Assembly: GCA_963693285.1 (NCBI GenBank) | Contig: OY848919.1 | Span: 9,171,461 to 9,235,460, forward strand | Origin: Xestospongia muta | Taxonomy: Eukaryota; Porifera; Demospongiae; Haplosclerida; Petrosiidae | Reading direction: 5' to 3' | DNA: 64,000 nucleotides | In this document: piece after piece, positions 1 to 9,589 of the stretch | Layout: each line of letters begins with the position of its first letter | How positions within the stretch are numbered: the stretch's first letter is position 1 | The notes under the pieces: generated by a model | Seen by the model: the letters and a program-made list of their open reading frames with translations, nothing else | The model's database searches: none | What the model was told of the DNA's origin: nothing | Translations under genes and position numbers: made by a program

Positions 1-404
1 AATTGGAACATTTAGAAAGTCTGACTTTAATCTTAGTAGCTCACTAAATGCATTTCAGAAGTCATTTCATTCATTGTACAAATGTGTCTAATCAATTGCA
101 ATGAGTGACAATTTATTACCATGTGCAAGGGAATGTAACTTCATCTGATTACTGAGCTTGGTTATCCACTCTAGAGTGACAAATATCAACTGTTCTTTAC
201 TGTCTGGGTTCAAAGCACACACTTCAGCCAGTTTATCAAGCTGAGCAGATCCTAAAAATACAGATGGTACTTGAATATCATTGAGTTTATGCACCTGATC
301 TTGCATTAAGTTTATGGTTGGAGTCAAAATGATAGCCTTCTTGTTTAGATAAACAGGTGGAAAAAGAAAACATAAACTTTTACCACTACTGTTGGTTGAA
401 CAAC
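1..404 (-). pseudogene. RecQ-like helicase fragment, decayed, running off the left edge
   Basis: Read on the minus strand, this is the N-terminal half of a RecQ-type helicase core. It has a Walker A-like SSGKSLCF, then motif Ia LTPTINLMQDQV, then a long stretch ending LIAID where the DEAH box should begin. The box reads D-stop-T-H: TAG stands where GAG (Glu) is expected. Past it the same frame still reads as RecQ (LYNE, NDF, NAFSELLRLKSDFLNVPI) but carries two TGA codons, at places where RecQ proteins have Trp and Arg. No exon upstream of the Walker A was identified. The three in-frame stops make it a pseudogene. Helicase identity is well supported; the original context (host gene or mobile element) is unknown. 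Confidence 0.8.
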
Positions 405-765
405 TATAATGTATCCTTTCCTTCGATTAAAGCAGTTATGATACTTTTTTGAAAAGTTTTAAAGGAGTTAAGATAGAATTTCTCAGCCAAAGTTGTAATG
501 AACATAACATGTTGAAATGATTCTTCAGCTCACGATGAATTAAAGATATCATCCTACAAATCCTCCATGTTATAATAACATAGAGTGGGTGTATGTGTTT
601 TTGTCAGACTCAGATGGCTGTTTTTGTGGTATTTCCTAATAGGTAAAGTCACAGTCATATTTCAGATCATTCAGTGTATTAACCAATATACTATAAATAT
701 TTCACAGGAAATTTCATTAAGGTTTGGTAAAAGTATAAAAACATATTCATAGAGGTAACACTATA
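405..765. other. no gene seen
   Basis: AT-rich non-coding spacer between the RecQ remnant and the 3' end of the next minus-strand gene. No repeat or RNA gene recognised. Confidence 0.5.
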
Positions 766-1051
766 TTATACTAAAGTACTCAATTTTACAAGTAATTTAT
801 TTGCTGACTTATAATATTGGTCTAATTTTTCTTTAAATGCTATTATTATATTGATCAACATGCATTTATTGTCATGCAGTAACCTTGATGACTTGCATAC
901 ATCACAAAAGACATTAGCATACTCTCCACGGGATACACATTCATTGGTAAGCTCATCGTCTACAGACTCTGTTGAAAACAATTTAATTATGATAACCATC
1001 ATTTCAATTGAAAATTATTTTTAAGTAAACAATTAGTGTACAAAAATGTAC

Positions 1052-1345
1052 CATCTCCACTGCCACCCTCACCTCCACCTCCTACATCTTTAACAAGTAG
1101 ACTAACACATTCTCCATCCTTCAGCCCATAATCTCATAATGGAACATGTGGTTGTATCAAAGATCCTCGATAAAATAACATCTGAATAAGTTTTGAAATG
1201 CCAGTAACTTTCTCTATCTTGAGGTATAATGATCTGCCAAGGACGCACTGGTTAACTGATATAAGTATGGCTATTCCGGTAGGAAGTTTAACATCTATTT
1301 TCATTGATGAACTACTACATTCTCTCCTCTTCAAAGCCTGCCTTT
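1052..1345 (-). pseudogene. ubiquitin-like domain exon with in-frame TGA
   Basis: Minus-strand exon. It starts near a cag acceptor and ends at GGAGATG|gtacat, and joins in phase 1 to the last exon (968-766). It encodes a beta-grasp domain: MKIDVKLPTGIAILI, a central KVTGISKLIQMLFYRGSLI, then DYGLKDGECVSLLVKDV, which matches the ubiquitin pattern 'L.DYGI..G..I.L.V', followed by a Gly-rich tail. The codon just before DYGLKDGE is TGA (1134-1136), which breaks the domain in the middle of its hallmark segment. Confidence 0.65.
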
Positions 1346-2287
1346 GATTTCAGTTTAAATGAAACTGATGAATTGGAAGATGAAAATCAGAACCAGTAAC
1401 ACAATCCATCCAGGTAGAGCAATCCGGCAAATAAAAGGGCAACTTGGTGCAAAAGAAGGTTTGCTCTTCCATCACAGCCATAGCTCTGAATATTGTTTGC
1501 TTTTAAAAAAGCAGGTCGAATATCACTGTCACATTTTATTAACAGACAAATGATTAGGACTTCATCACTATAGCTTTACCGCCTGACAACACACGTGTTA
1601 GGCTAGTTCCACCCTAATAGAGCTGCGCTTGAACGGTTGCATGCATGTCCCAGCCACACCAAACATATACCACACCTCCACCCCACTACACATGCAAGAT
1701 TAGAAGATCCTCGTGTAAAAGTCTTCTTGAATTGATTGTCGGATTATTATCATGGGAAGATTTTAAGTGAGTTCAAAGGTCAATGTTAAAATCTTCCTTC
1801 TAGTTGAATGTATAGCTTTTACTTTATATGGGGTAATTTTACACCATTTCCAGTTGAGGGTGGCAACTAGTGTAAAATTGTGCCATATAATAGAAAAGGA
1901 AATTACTGTGGAAGGAAGTTAAATGAGTAAACACTTTAACTAGCCAATTCGTGTAAAATTACCCCAGAATAATACAAAGATAGAATACTTTACTGAGGGA
2001 TTTTAAACTAAAACAATAGTATAAACTTGGTCCTAGAGTAAAATCAAGGTTGTTTTGATTTAAAATTGTCCCATGATCTACTCCAGGTTGTGTTGGTGTA
2101 AAATCATCCCATGAGTAACTCTAGGCGTAAAATCTTTTTTTACACCAAAATCTGTAGGACCCTTACTTCCCAATACTCTGTGTTTAAACGTCCCACAGAT
2201 CTAATCAACTGCTGATTTATAGCTGTAATATGATGTCTGACATTTTCAATATTATAATGGTCAACAATTGCCTCCAAACAGGTAATA
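1346..2287. other. non-coding, with a small inverted-repeat element
   Basis: No coding exon is recognised. An inverted repeat brackets 1829-1966: ggggtaattttacacc at the left and its complement (gtgtaaaattacccc) at the right. Short 'tgtaaaat' motifs recur on both sides up to 2160. This fits a small MITE or its debris within an intron of the minus-strand gene. Confidence 0.45.
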
Positions 2288-3569
2288 TTAGTTAGGGTAC
2301 ACTTTTTTTATTAACACAATAACATCATCAAATGATACAGCTGTTGACAGATGAGATTTTAATTCGTGGAAGCGTGTTCCAAGAAACGTTTTGACTTCTT
2401 CAAGTGAAAGGATGCTCTCAGTAATAAGAGGTATAATAGTATGAGTAAGGTCTCGAAATTTTGTTTTTACTTGATCAAAATAATTCTTATAACCAGGAGA
2501 TAAATAAAGCTCTATTTCGCCACCTAAAAATAAACCAAACTGACTTTTCTTTTTTACTTCATTTTCTAAAGACTGAGAAAGTTGTCTGAGTGATTTTCCC
2601 TTTTCCTCCAAAACTTTGCTAGCAATTGATACTTCTAGTATCTCAGAAAAAGTTCAATAGTCAATAGAAATTGCATACAACATTAAAACTACTAAAATCA
2701 TAATACTCACAAGAGAGACATTAGGTCAATATTGACTTTGTAACTTCCTTTTGATTTTTCCCCAAAAATATGTGTAAACAGAGGAGATTCATGGGAACTG
2801 CTTTCCAAAATCACTGTGGGAAGACTAAATACTAACTCAATACATCCATTATTGTAGTCTTTTCAAAATTGATCACTGTGTTATATTCAAAACCTATTAA
2901 TCTTGCAAGCTCTTGTTGGATAACATTTATTTCTTGTTCAGTTAGGTAGAGTTCTTCAGATACTTTGAAAACTACTTTTGTATGCTGAGGTTGATCACTA
3001 GGAGGACCATATGGTATCTCAAAAATGGAACGATCCAAGTAAGGGACAAGTTGGCCTTCATATGTTTTGAGATAAATTTTTCAGCGTCATTTTCATGGCA
3101 TTCTATAATAACTTTAAGCAATCCATAGTTGAACCATGAGCAGTGCTTAGTTAACTCAGCAAATACTACGTAAAAGTCATCGTCTTTAGAAAAAGAAAAC
3201 ACTTTTTTATTATTAACAAAGCTATTTGCAAGTGCCTGAACACACGCTTCTTTAACATTACGTTCACTAAATGAATGCATAACCTGGCTAACAAAAAATG
3301 TAAAAGCTTTCTTTACATCAAGATATTCATCTATTAGTCTGCTTTTCACCACCTGTTGCTCAGTCTCTGATAATTCCTTCCAGTTAGGATATGTCTTTTG
3401 TGGAGAAATATGAAGTGTCAAAGCATCTACTTCTGATGTCTTCTTTGAAATATATTTCAAAATGTATTTGGCAGCTGGTTCATTTTTCATTGCTAAACAG
3501 GACTTGACTAGTTCAATATAGGTAGCAGCATTTTTGATTGATAGGCTCAGGATTGAGTTCAACATCACC

Positions 3570-4150
3570 TGATAGTATAATAAGCAACAAAAGAAACATA
3601 ACCAGGGAGAAAATCAGGTTTGTAACACCCCCTTTTTCAGAACAGAGCAATGACTCTACCCACACAAAAGCACAATTGACACCTCCCCTTGTACCATTAT
3701 GTGGTATATGACAACAATGCTATAGTCCAATGCTGATCCTCCATTGAGATATATCATTCATTCATTGCAAATAGATGCAGTGAGGCAACCGAGAATACAT
3801 CCAGCTTGCACCCACTTTCAAACTTACTTAATTAAAATCACAGTCTGGCTAGTAGACCTTTTGCTTCCACCTTACGTTGGATGGCTTTCTTCCTTCCCAT
3901 CCCAATGTAAAAACAGAAGCTTGCCACACTATTAATATCATTAATAATTGTGTATGAATTCATAATGTTAAGGTTTGGGGCTTATCATTATATATGTTAA
4001 ACCCATATATAATGATTATATATATAATATATATATATATATATATTGTATATTATATGTATGTATTTAGGCATGCATGCATGGATGTATGCATGGATGG
4101 ATGGATTAACATAGTACTACTATCTATTATAGATATTGTATGAATTGACT
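3570..4150. other. no gene seen; short AT microsatellite
   Basis: AT-rich sequence with a TA-rich tract around 4014-4046 and short atgg/atgc repeats after it. No coding signal. Confidence 0.5.
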
Positions 4151-4184
4151 CTCCTCTGTTGTACTCATTTGCAGACTTTTGTAA

Positions 4185-4430
4185 TACATGCATCATCATC
4201 TTGTTGAACCCCGCATAACTACTGAGCTAAATATAAAATATATATATATTTGTATGTATTATGTATTAGGAACGACTTAACGTGGAACAAAATTCTCTCT
4301 CAACTGAGTGCAAGTAGACTGCAAAAGAACCACACCTTAATTTTGTATACTGAGCATGCGCAGATTGTAACAAATAATTTTTGTTGGCCTCACCCTTTCT
4401 TTGAGTCTTCACACATATGAATGCAGCTAG
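4185..4430 (+). promoter_or_regulatory. promoter module of cluster unit 0
   Basis: This block resembles the sequence upstream of gene 1 (about 19260-19600): a 'cataact.ctgagcta' stretch, a TA-rich run, 'gtattagg.aacgactta.cgtg.aacaa', then 'actgagcatgcgcagatt' at about 4349-4366. The same GAGCATGCGCA core occurs upstream of genes 1 and 2. GCATGCGC resembles an NRF1-type palindromic site. It is followed here by hAT transposon sequence instead of an intact gene start. The promoter role is inferred from recurrence at paralogous gene starts. Confidence 0.55.
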
Positions 4431-4434
4431 TTTA

Positions 4435-5758
4435 GCTAAATATATTAGGCAACTTGTCTCTAGCTACGACTTTGATGTGAATAAGATGGTTAGTCACGGA
4501 TATGATGGGCTAGTGTAATGAGCAGTTGTTGTGCACGTGTACAAACGTGAAAGAGTTTGCTCATTATGCAGTATACATACACTGCTATGCTCACATCCTT
4601 AATCTTGTATTGGTAGACTCAATCAAGTCTGTACCTGCTGTATCAGAATTTTTTGGCTTACTTGAAGCATTGTATGTGTTTGTGTTGTCTAAAGTTCATG
4701 TTTTGTTCTTGGAAAAATAACGACAAATTTATCATCATAAACAGCCTTTAGAATTACAGAAACTTTCTGATACTCGCTGGGTGTGCCATTATGCTGCTGT
4801 TAATGCTGTTTGTCGTACATATGACTTTCTTATACTTACTGTAGAAGTAGCTGAATCTTCCACTTACACCCAACAATTACAAGCAAGAGGTTTAGATCAT
4901 CAGTTGAAGTCTTTCTCCTTCCTTGTTGCATTAGTTACATTCAACTGCATTCTGACTTGTACCAAACAGCTTTCTGATCAATTCCCAAGTTCTTCTATTG
5001 ATCTTTCTCTAGCCTCTGAGCTTGCTTTTGCTACTAAATCATTACTGACAGATTATTGCACAGTTGAGTGCTGGCAAAAAGTTTATGATTATGCCACAGA
5101 AGTTGCTAATTTACATGGTGTTACAATCCAGATAACATCAAGAAAAAGAAAGAGACCAAGTCATCTTGCTGATAGTATAGGTTATGAAACTTTCAGAACT
5201 AGAGAGAGTCTATCAACAAGTGAATAATTCAGAGTTCAGTTTTATTTACCTGTCCTTGATAAGTTTCTTTATGAGCTTAATGCAAGATTTCAAGATAGTA
5301 ATCTTGTCATCATGAAGGGGGTATCAGCTTGTACACCTACATCATTGAATTTTCTCTTGTGTACTGATCTTGAGTCATTTGCTGAGATGTACGCTGTTGA
5401 TACTGGGACACTGGAGGTAGAAGCTAGCTTGGTAAAGACAGTATTAGAGTCTCAGTCTAGTGAGTCTACTGTTAACACGTTGGCAACCTTTAGAAGTTAT
5501 CTTTACAGTTGTCAACAAGCTTACAACACCCTCTATTTATTATCTAAAATTATGCTTACAATTGCGGTGACTAGTACTGAAAGTGAACGATTTTTTTCTG
5601 TTCTCAAAAGAATTAAGGCTTGTCTCAAAAATAGGATGGCAGAAGATCGCCTTTCAGATTTGGCAATAGAGAAGGAAGTAGCACAGCAACTGGACTACGA
5701 TAAGATAATTGATGAATTTGCCTCTCTTGATAAGAATAGATGTATTGTTTTGCTTTAG
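4435..5758 (+). pseudogene. hAT-family transposase remnant
   Basis: A long frame from 4526 to 5758 carries only two in-frame TAA stops (4718-4720 and 5225-5227). It reads as a hAT transposase of the zinc-finger-MYM/Ac-like type: YIHCYAHILNLVLVDS, then LQKLSDTRWVCHYAAVNA, and near the C terminus the dimerisation domain with TIAVTSTESERFFSVLKRIK and LSDLAIEKE. Just upstream (about 4475-4525) the usual GYDGASVMS segment can be read in shifted frames. The copy is therefore dead. It sits directly behind the unit 0 promoter and probably disrupted that gene. Confidence 0.85.
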
Positions 5759-5808
5759 TGATGATTGATAAACCATAGTGGTTGTTTTACTCCCTTAGTT
5801 TTTTCACC

Positions 5809-6030
5809 GCAGGTGGCATTGGTCCATCAGCTACTGTTTTCTACAAGAGACACGCTTCTCATCTAGCAACCATGAGGAATGTTCTTTATAGTTCAGTAGT
5901 GTCGTGGATTCGATGTAAGATCTCTCAGCTATTACGTGTATTCATGGCACTCATACTCGTCCTCTTTCTCTCTCATTGGACTTTGAATTTGCACTCTCTG
6001 ATTGTAGGGTAATAATATAATTTCTCTAAT
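5809..6030 (+). pseudogene. C-terminal fragment of a retroelement-type ORF
   Basis: About 70 residues beginning GGIGPSATVFYKRHASHLA, then SSVVSWIRCKISQLL, and after a one-base frame change CIHGTHTRPLSLSLDFEF and ALSDCRV. I recognise this as a tail common in invertebrate retroelement-derived ORFs, but cannot name the element class. It lies about 50 bp behind the hAT remnant. Confidence 0.4.
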
Positions 6031-7141
6031 ACTATCATTGTTGCTTACTTGTTTTTTTGGTTATTATTGTGGTTTGTGTTGTTGGTTGGATACATATAAT
6101 ATGAAGTTTCATTTAGAGCATTTTATTGGAATCAAATAAGAGTTGGCACTAAAGATTTTAAAAATGGCTGTGCTGGATGAGTCAGTGAGTCTATAACATT
6201 CCTATACCTTGTCATCTAATCTATTTATCACTGTGATACTAACTATTGTATAAAGTGGGATGGATAGACTTGTTTTCTCTACTCTCATTTCGGCTATTAA
6301 TTTATTTATGAGAAATTTTTTGGTAATTGTACATACATACTTAGAATTAATTAAATCTGTCTATTAATTGGTATGAGCAAATAAATTTGATAAATGTTCT
6401 TCTAAGGTAATGGAGTTTGATGTAAACCTGTCCTTTAGTTTTTTTAGTCATATGATCTCTCTGAAGGGTTTTCCTAGATCTTTGTAGCAGTCCCGAGGAG
6501 AAATGTGTAATGGAAATCTACTGCCTTTTCTTTCAGCAATGCAAAGGTTCTTTGGTAGGTATCATGAGTCTTCCTAGGTAGCAGTCAATATGTGAGAGGA
6601 AACTGTTGACCATTCTTAAAAGCTTGAAGTATAAAACTTTGACAGAATAATTCTGGGCAAGTTACTATCAACATAATATATTTATGTGTTTGATATGATC
6701 TTGAGATTGTTATCTACAGCAAAAAAAGATTATTAGTTTTTCTTTTCCATCTTCTGCCATTACAAATTGCTTTTGATCTATTGTTTTTGTCCATTCACCT
6801 TTATAGTATAAAACTACTTGTGAGTGTATAACAGGGAGTCACTTTCTTTTGGTTTGGTAGAGAGATACCCTCGTTGGTTAAAAGTAGGCAACCTAGCTGT
6901 TATTTCATTCATGTCATATTCTAAGAACAAAATGACTGACAGTTCTATACTATCTAGTCATAATGTGTCTAACGTATATAGAATGTAACCTGATCATATT
7001 ATAGTATTTGTCAACATCTTTGTAAATCCATACATCAATGTAACAAGGTAGATAATTGCTCTATGTACCGGTATATAATGACTATTAATTCCTATACATA
7101 TGTTTTATATACATGCATTGATACATTATTTTATTACACAG
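6031..7141. other. no gene seen
   Basis: AT-rich sequence between the transposon debris and the death-domain exon. No ROCO GTPase exon is present here, unlike genes 1-3. Confidence 0.5.
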
Positions 7142-7946
7142 CTGACAAACCAGAAAAACTTGTTTTGGTAAGGCTTCTGAGTTCTATTACTGATAAATGG
7201 GAACAAATTGAAGATTTACTTGGAGTGGATCCTAACACCATTGAAATGCTTTATTATTCTAATTTCTCTGACAAAGTAAAAACGTCTAAGATGTTACAGA
7301 GTTGGTTGGACAATGAGCCTACTCCAGCAACATGGGACAACATCACCAGTATTCTAGAGGGTCCTCTACAGAAGAAATCACTTGCCATTGAAATTTGCCA
7401 ATTCCTTGGTAAAGAATCAGGTATGTCATTTGTAATTTAACTATTACTGCAATAGTATACATGCTAGTACATGTGATTAGTGAAGCTGATCCAATTTGAC
7501 AAAAATAGTTTTTTTTAATAAGTTAGTCAGGTTAATAAATACAATGTTCACTTTACTTTTACATTTTTACAACATTTATTTTTATTAAATATTTTTAAGT
7601 GGCAAATCTGGCAATTGAGATATTCTGGTTTTTGGTTTTGCATGCTCAGGATACAAATCACCACAAATACATTAGTACCATCAATAACCTATAGTTACAT
7701 TATGTGTCATTATACTATCTATCCTTGCCCCATATATTTCAAATTTTATTTTTTCGTTTGTGTACATCAGAATATACCACCAGTATGGGCATCAAACAAC
7801 AAGACCAATCATCAACTGACACTTTATCAGGTACATGTTCATTAATTGAGATATAACTATGTACCTAATGTAAACAGAGAAGCTGAAGTTAATGGGTAAA
7901 GTGAGCAAGGGATTTGAGATAGGAGAGCCAACAAGGCATAAAGCTG
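7142..7946 (+). CDS. unit 0: death-domain exon plus coiled-coil exons (partial gene)
   Basis: Exon 7142-7420 encodes a death domain: KPEKLVLVRLLSSITDKW, DLLGVDPNTIEML, MLQSWLDNEPTPATWDNI, ILEGPLQKKSLA. It starts after a cag acceptor and ends at GAATCAG|gtatgt, phase 1-1. It splices in frame to 7771-7830 (a Ser/Gln-rich linker) and 7878-7946 (EKLKLMGKVSKGFEIGEPTR), both phase 1-1. The domain is close to that of gene 2 (about 42.8-43.05 kb). Death domains bind other death domains in receptor and inflammasome-type signalling. No start codon or ROCO exon is visible upstream, where the hAT element sits. It may be a broken paralogue that still keeps open exons. Confidence 0.65.
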
Positions 7947-7998
7947 GTGAGTTATAGTATTGCTAGGAGTATATACTATATATGTTTTTGTGCTATAG

Positions 7999-8290
7999 CT
8001 ACTGACAAAGTATTAGTAGAGCAACAAGAGATTGAGAAGTTGACTAGAAAGAAAAAAATGAGCTATAGAACTGTTAGTAATACATACCATATATGCTTAT
8101 GTTCTATAGAGAAACAAAGAGAGATTGAGAAGTTAACCAAGGAGAAAGAAGGTTAGCTATGGTACTGTTAGTAATACATATCATATATGGTTGTGTTCTA
8201 TAGCTACTGATAAGTAGAGAAGCAAGAAAAGATTGAGAGGTTGTCGAAAGACTAAAAAGGTGAGTAATAGTACTGTTAGTAGTACATACC
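7999..8290 (+). repeat. tandem coiled-coil mini-exons, partly decayed
   Basis: Three copies of a small exon with its flanking intron. Exon 7999-8058 encodes ATDKVLVEQQEIEKLTRKKK. Exon 8110-8151 encodes EKQREIEKLTKEKE. The third, from 8204, has a small deletion and reads into TAG. Each follows a 'gttctatag' or close variant and a nearly identical intron beginning 'gagctatgg.actgttagtaatacata'. Intact copies end AAG|gtgagc, but the first copy reads atgagc at the donor, so it lost the GT. The peptides are heptad-like, Lys/Glu-rich coiled coil following the death domain. Confidence 0.6.
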
Positions 8291-8299
8291 ATACAATAT

Positions 8300-9190
8300 G
8301 GATTAGTTTGTGTTAATGATATTGAAGCCTATATCAGTGTAAATCACTACATTTAACTAGATAAAGATGAGGAAACACAAGGGATAAACTAAATAAATCA
8401 CTAACACAGCACCATGTTTTAATAACATTGCTATATGCACACACCAAGGTAATAATCTCTACTAAACTAGCACAAAAGGCGTCGGGTTTGATAAGTCAAA
8501 AAGTACAAGTCTTTACTGATTGTAGTGATAAGCATGACAATTGGAATTACACTAACATATTAGGTAACATATAGGCTATCGCATGTAGTACTTTGTTATT
8601 TTTTTATTATAAATTACAATGTCATTTAGCTTTGATTAATTAGCTGTCAAACTGTTATTTCTGTTGTCACCTTTTATTTATATGCTTTACAAGAGAAGGA
8701 AAGTAATGATATCAGTAAACAGACCTCTACAAAATCCAATATATGATAAATCATGTAACCTACAAACCATACTTTATAGTAACAGTTATTCTGTAAGGGA
8801 GAGACTATAAAGTACATGTATCTAATCCTGTTAGTCCTCACTAAATATATTTGTTGCTTCTACCACTCATCACGTAGTTGATATATACTCCATGATAGTC
8901 CATTTTAGCAGCCCCTTATAATGTTCTTTTTCAACCATGATTCAAAAGCTTAGTTGATACTAAGAGCATAAAGTTGACTGGTTATCATAAAGTCCTAGGT
9001 TCCAGTCAAAGCTGAAGTATTTTTTTATGTTTGTATTTAAAAGACAATGATTTGCAAAATTAATTCTACCTAGCTGCTTGAATTATTTTACAAGTAATGA
9101 TTTCCAAGAAATCCTCTTACCATAATATATCTGGCATTCATCTATCCTTGTCCTATATTTTTTTCAAAATATAAAATGATTTTTATATTT
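8300..9190 (+). other. decayed linker exon and AT-rich spacer
   Basis: Around 8470-8566 there is a decayed version of the linker exon found before the death-domain exon in other units. It ends AATTACACTAACATATTAG|gtaac, nearly identical to 34875-34892. The rest shows no coding signal. Confidence 0.4.
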
Positions 9191-9213
9191 CTTTTTATAT
9201 TATATAATACCAG

Positions 9214-9504
9214 TGTGGATAGGGATCAACCACATGACCAGTTTTCAAGTAACACTTTATTAGGTACACGTACATCACTTGAGATATAACTATATTTGTA
9301 CCTAATTTAAACAGAGAAGGTAAAACTATTGGAGAAAATGAATAAGGCAAAGACATTAGAAATAGAGAAGTTAACCAGAGAGAAAGAAGGTGAGCTATGG
9401 TACTGTTAGTAATACATACCATATACAGTTATGTTCTATAGCTACTGATAAAGTATTAGTAGAGAACCAAAAAGAGATTGAGAGGTTGTCCAAAGACAAA
9501 AAAG
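9214..9504 (+). repeat. second copy of the linker and coiled-coil exons
   Basis: Duplicate of 7771-8290. A decayed linker exon (from 9214) is followed by exon 9315-9389 encoding EKVKLLEKMNKAKTLEIEKL plus TREKE (phase 1-1), then exon 9442-9504 encoding ATDKVLVENQKEIERLSKDK plus K (phase 1-1). Both end in canonical donors (gtgagc, gtgagt). The flanking intron text is the same as in the first array. The BEL/Pao element begins about 90 bp further on. Confidence 0.6.
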
Positions 9505-9589
9505 GTGAGTAATAGTACTGTTGGTAGTACATACCATACAATATGGATTAGTTTGTGTTAATGGTATTGAAGCTTATTTCAGTGTATTT

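Larger units (their letters stand above)
766..3569 (-). pseudogene. damaged multi-exon gene with helical domain and ubiquitin-like domain
   Basis: Minus-strand coding exons. The 5'-most visible exon (3569 down to about 2832) encodes a helical region of about 170 residues (around YPNWKELSETEQQVV) followed by a segment around LDRSIFEIPYGPPSDQPQHT. The two halves are in different frames, and the break lies in an A run near 3078-3082, so one base seems lost. A further exon near 2708-2810 and one at 2288-2640 (LSQSLENEVKKKSQ..., coiled) follow, but their phases do not join cleanly. A ubiquitin-like exon comes next, then a last exon 968-766 that is Cys-containing (FCDVCKSSRLLHDNKC) and ends in TAA. 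I do not recognise the family. Sequencing error cannot be excluded for the single-base break, but together with the internal TGA decay is more likely. Confidence 0.5.

Noticed and set aside
3543..3569. Minus-strand GDVELNPEP, resembling a 2A ribosome-skipping motif
   Set aside because: The essential NPGP ends as NPEP, and the motif is out of frame with the coding exon that starts here. Chance is more likely.
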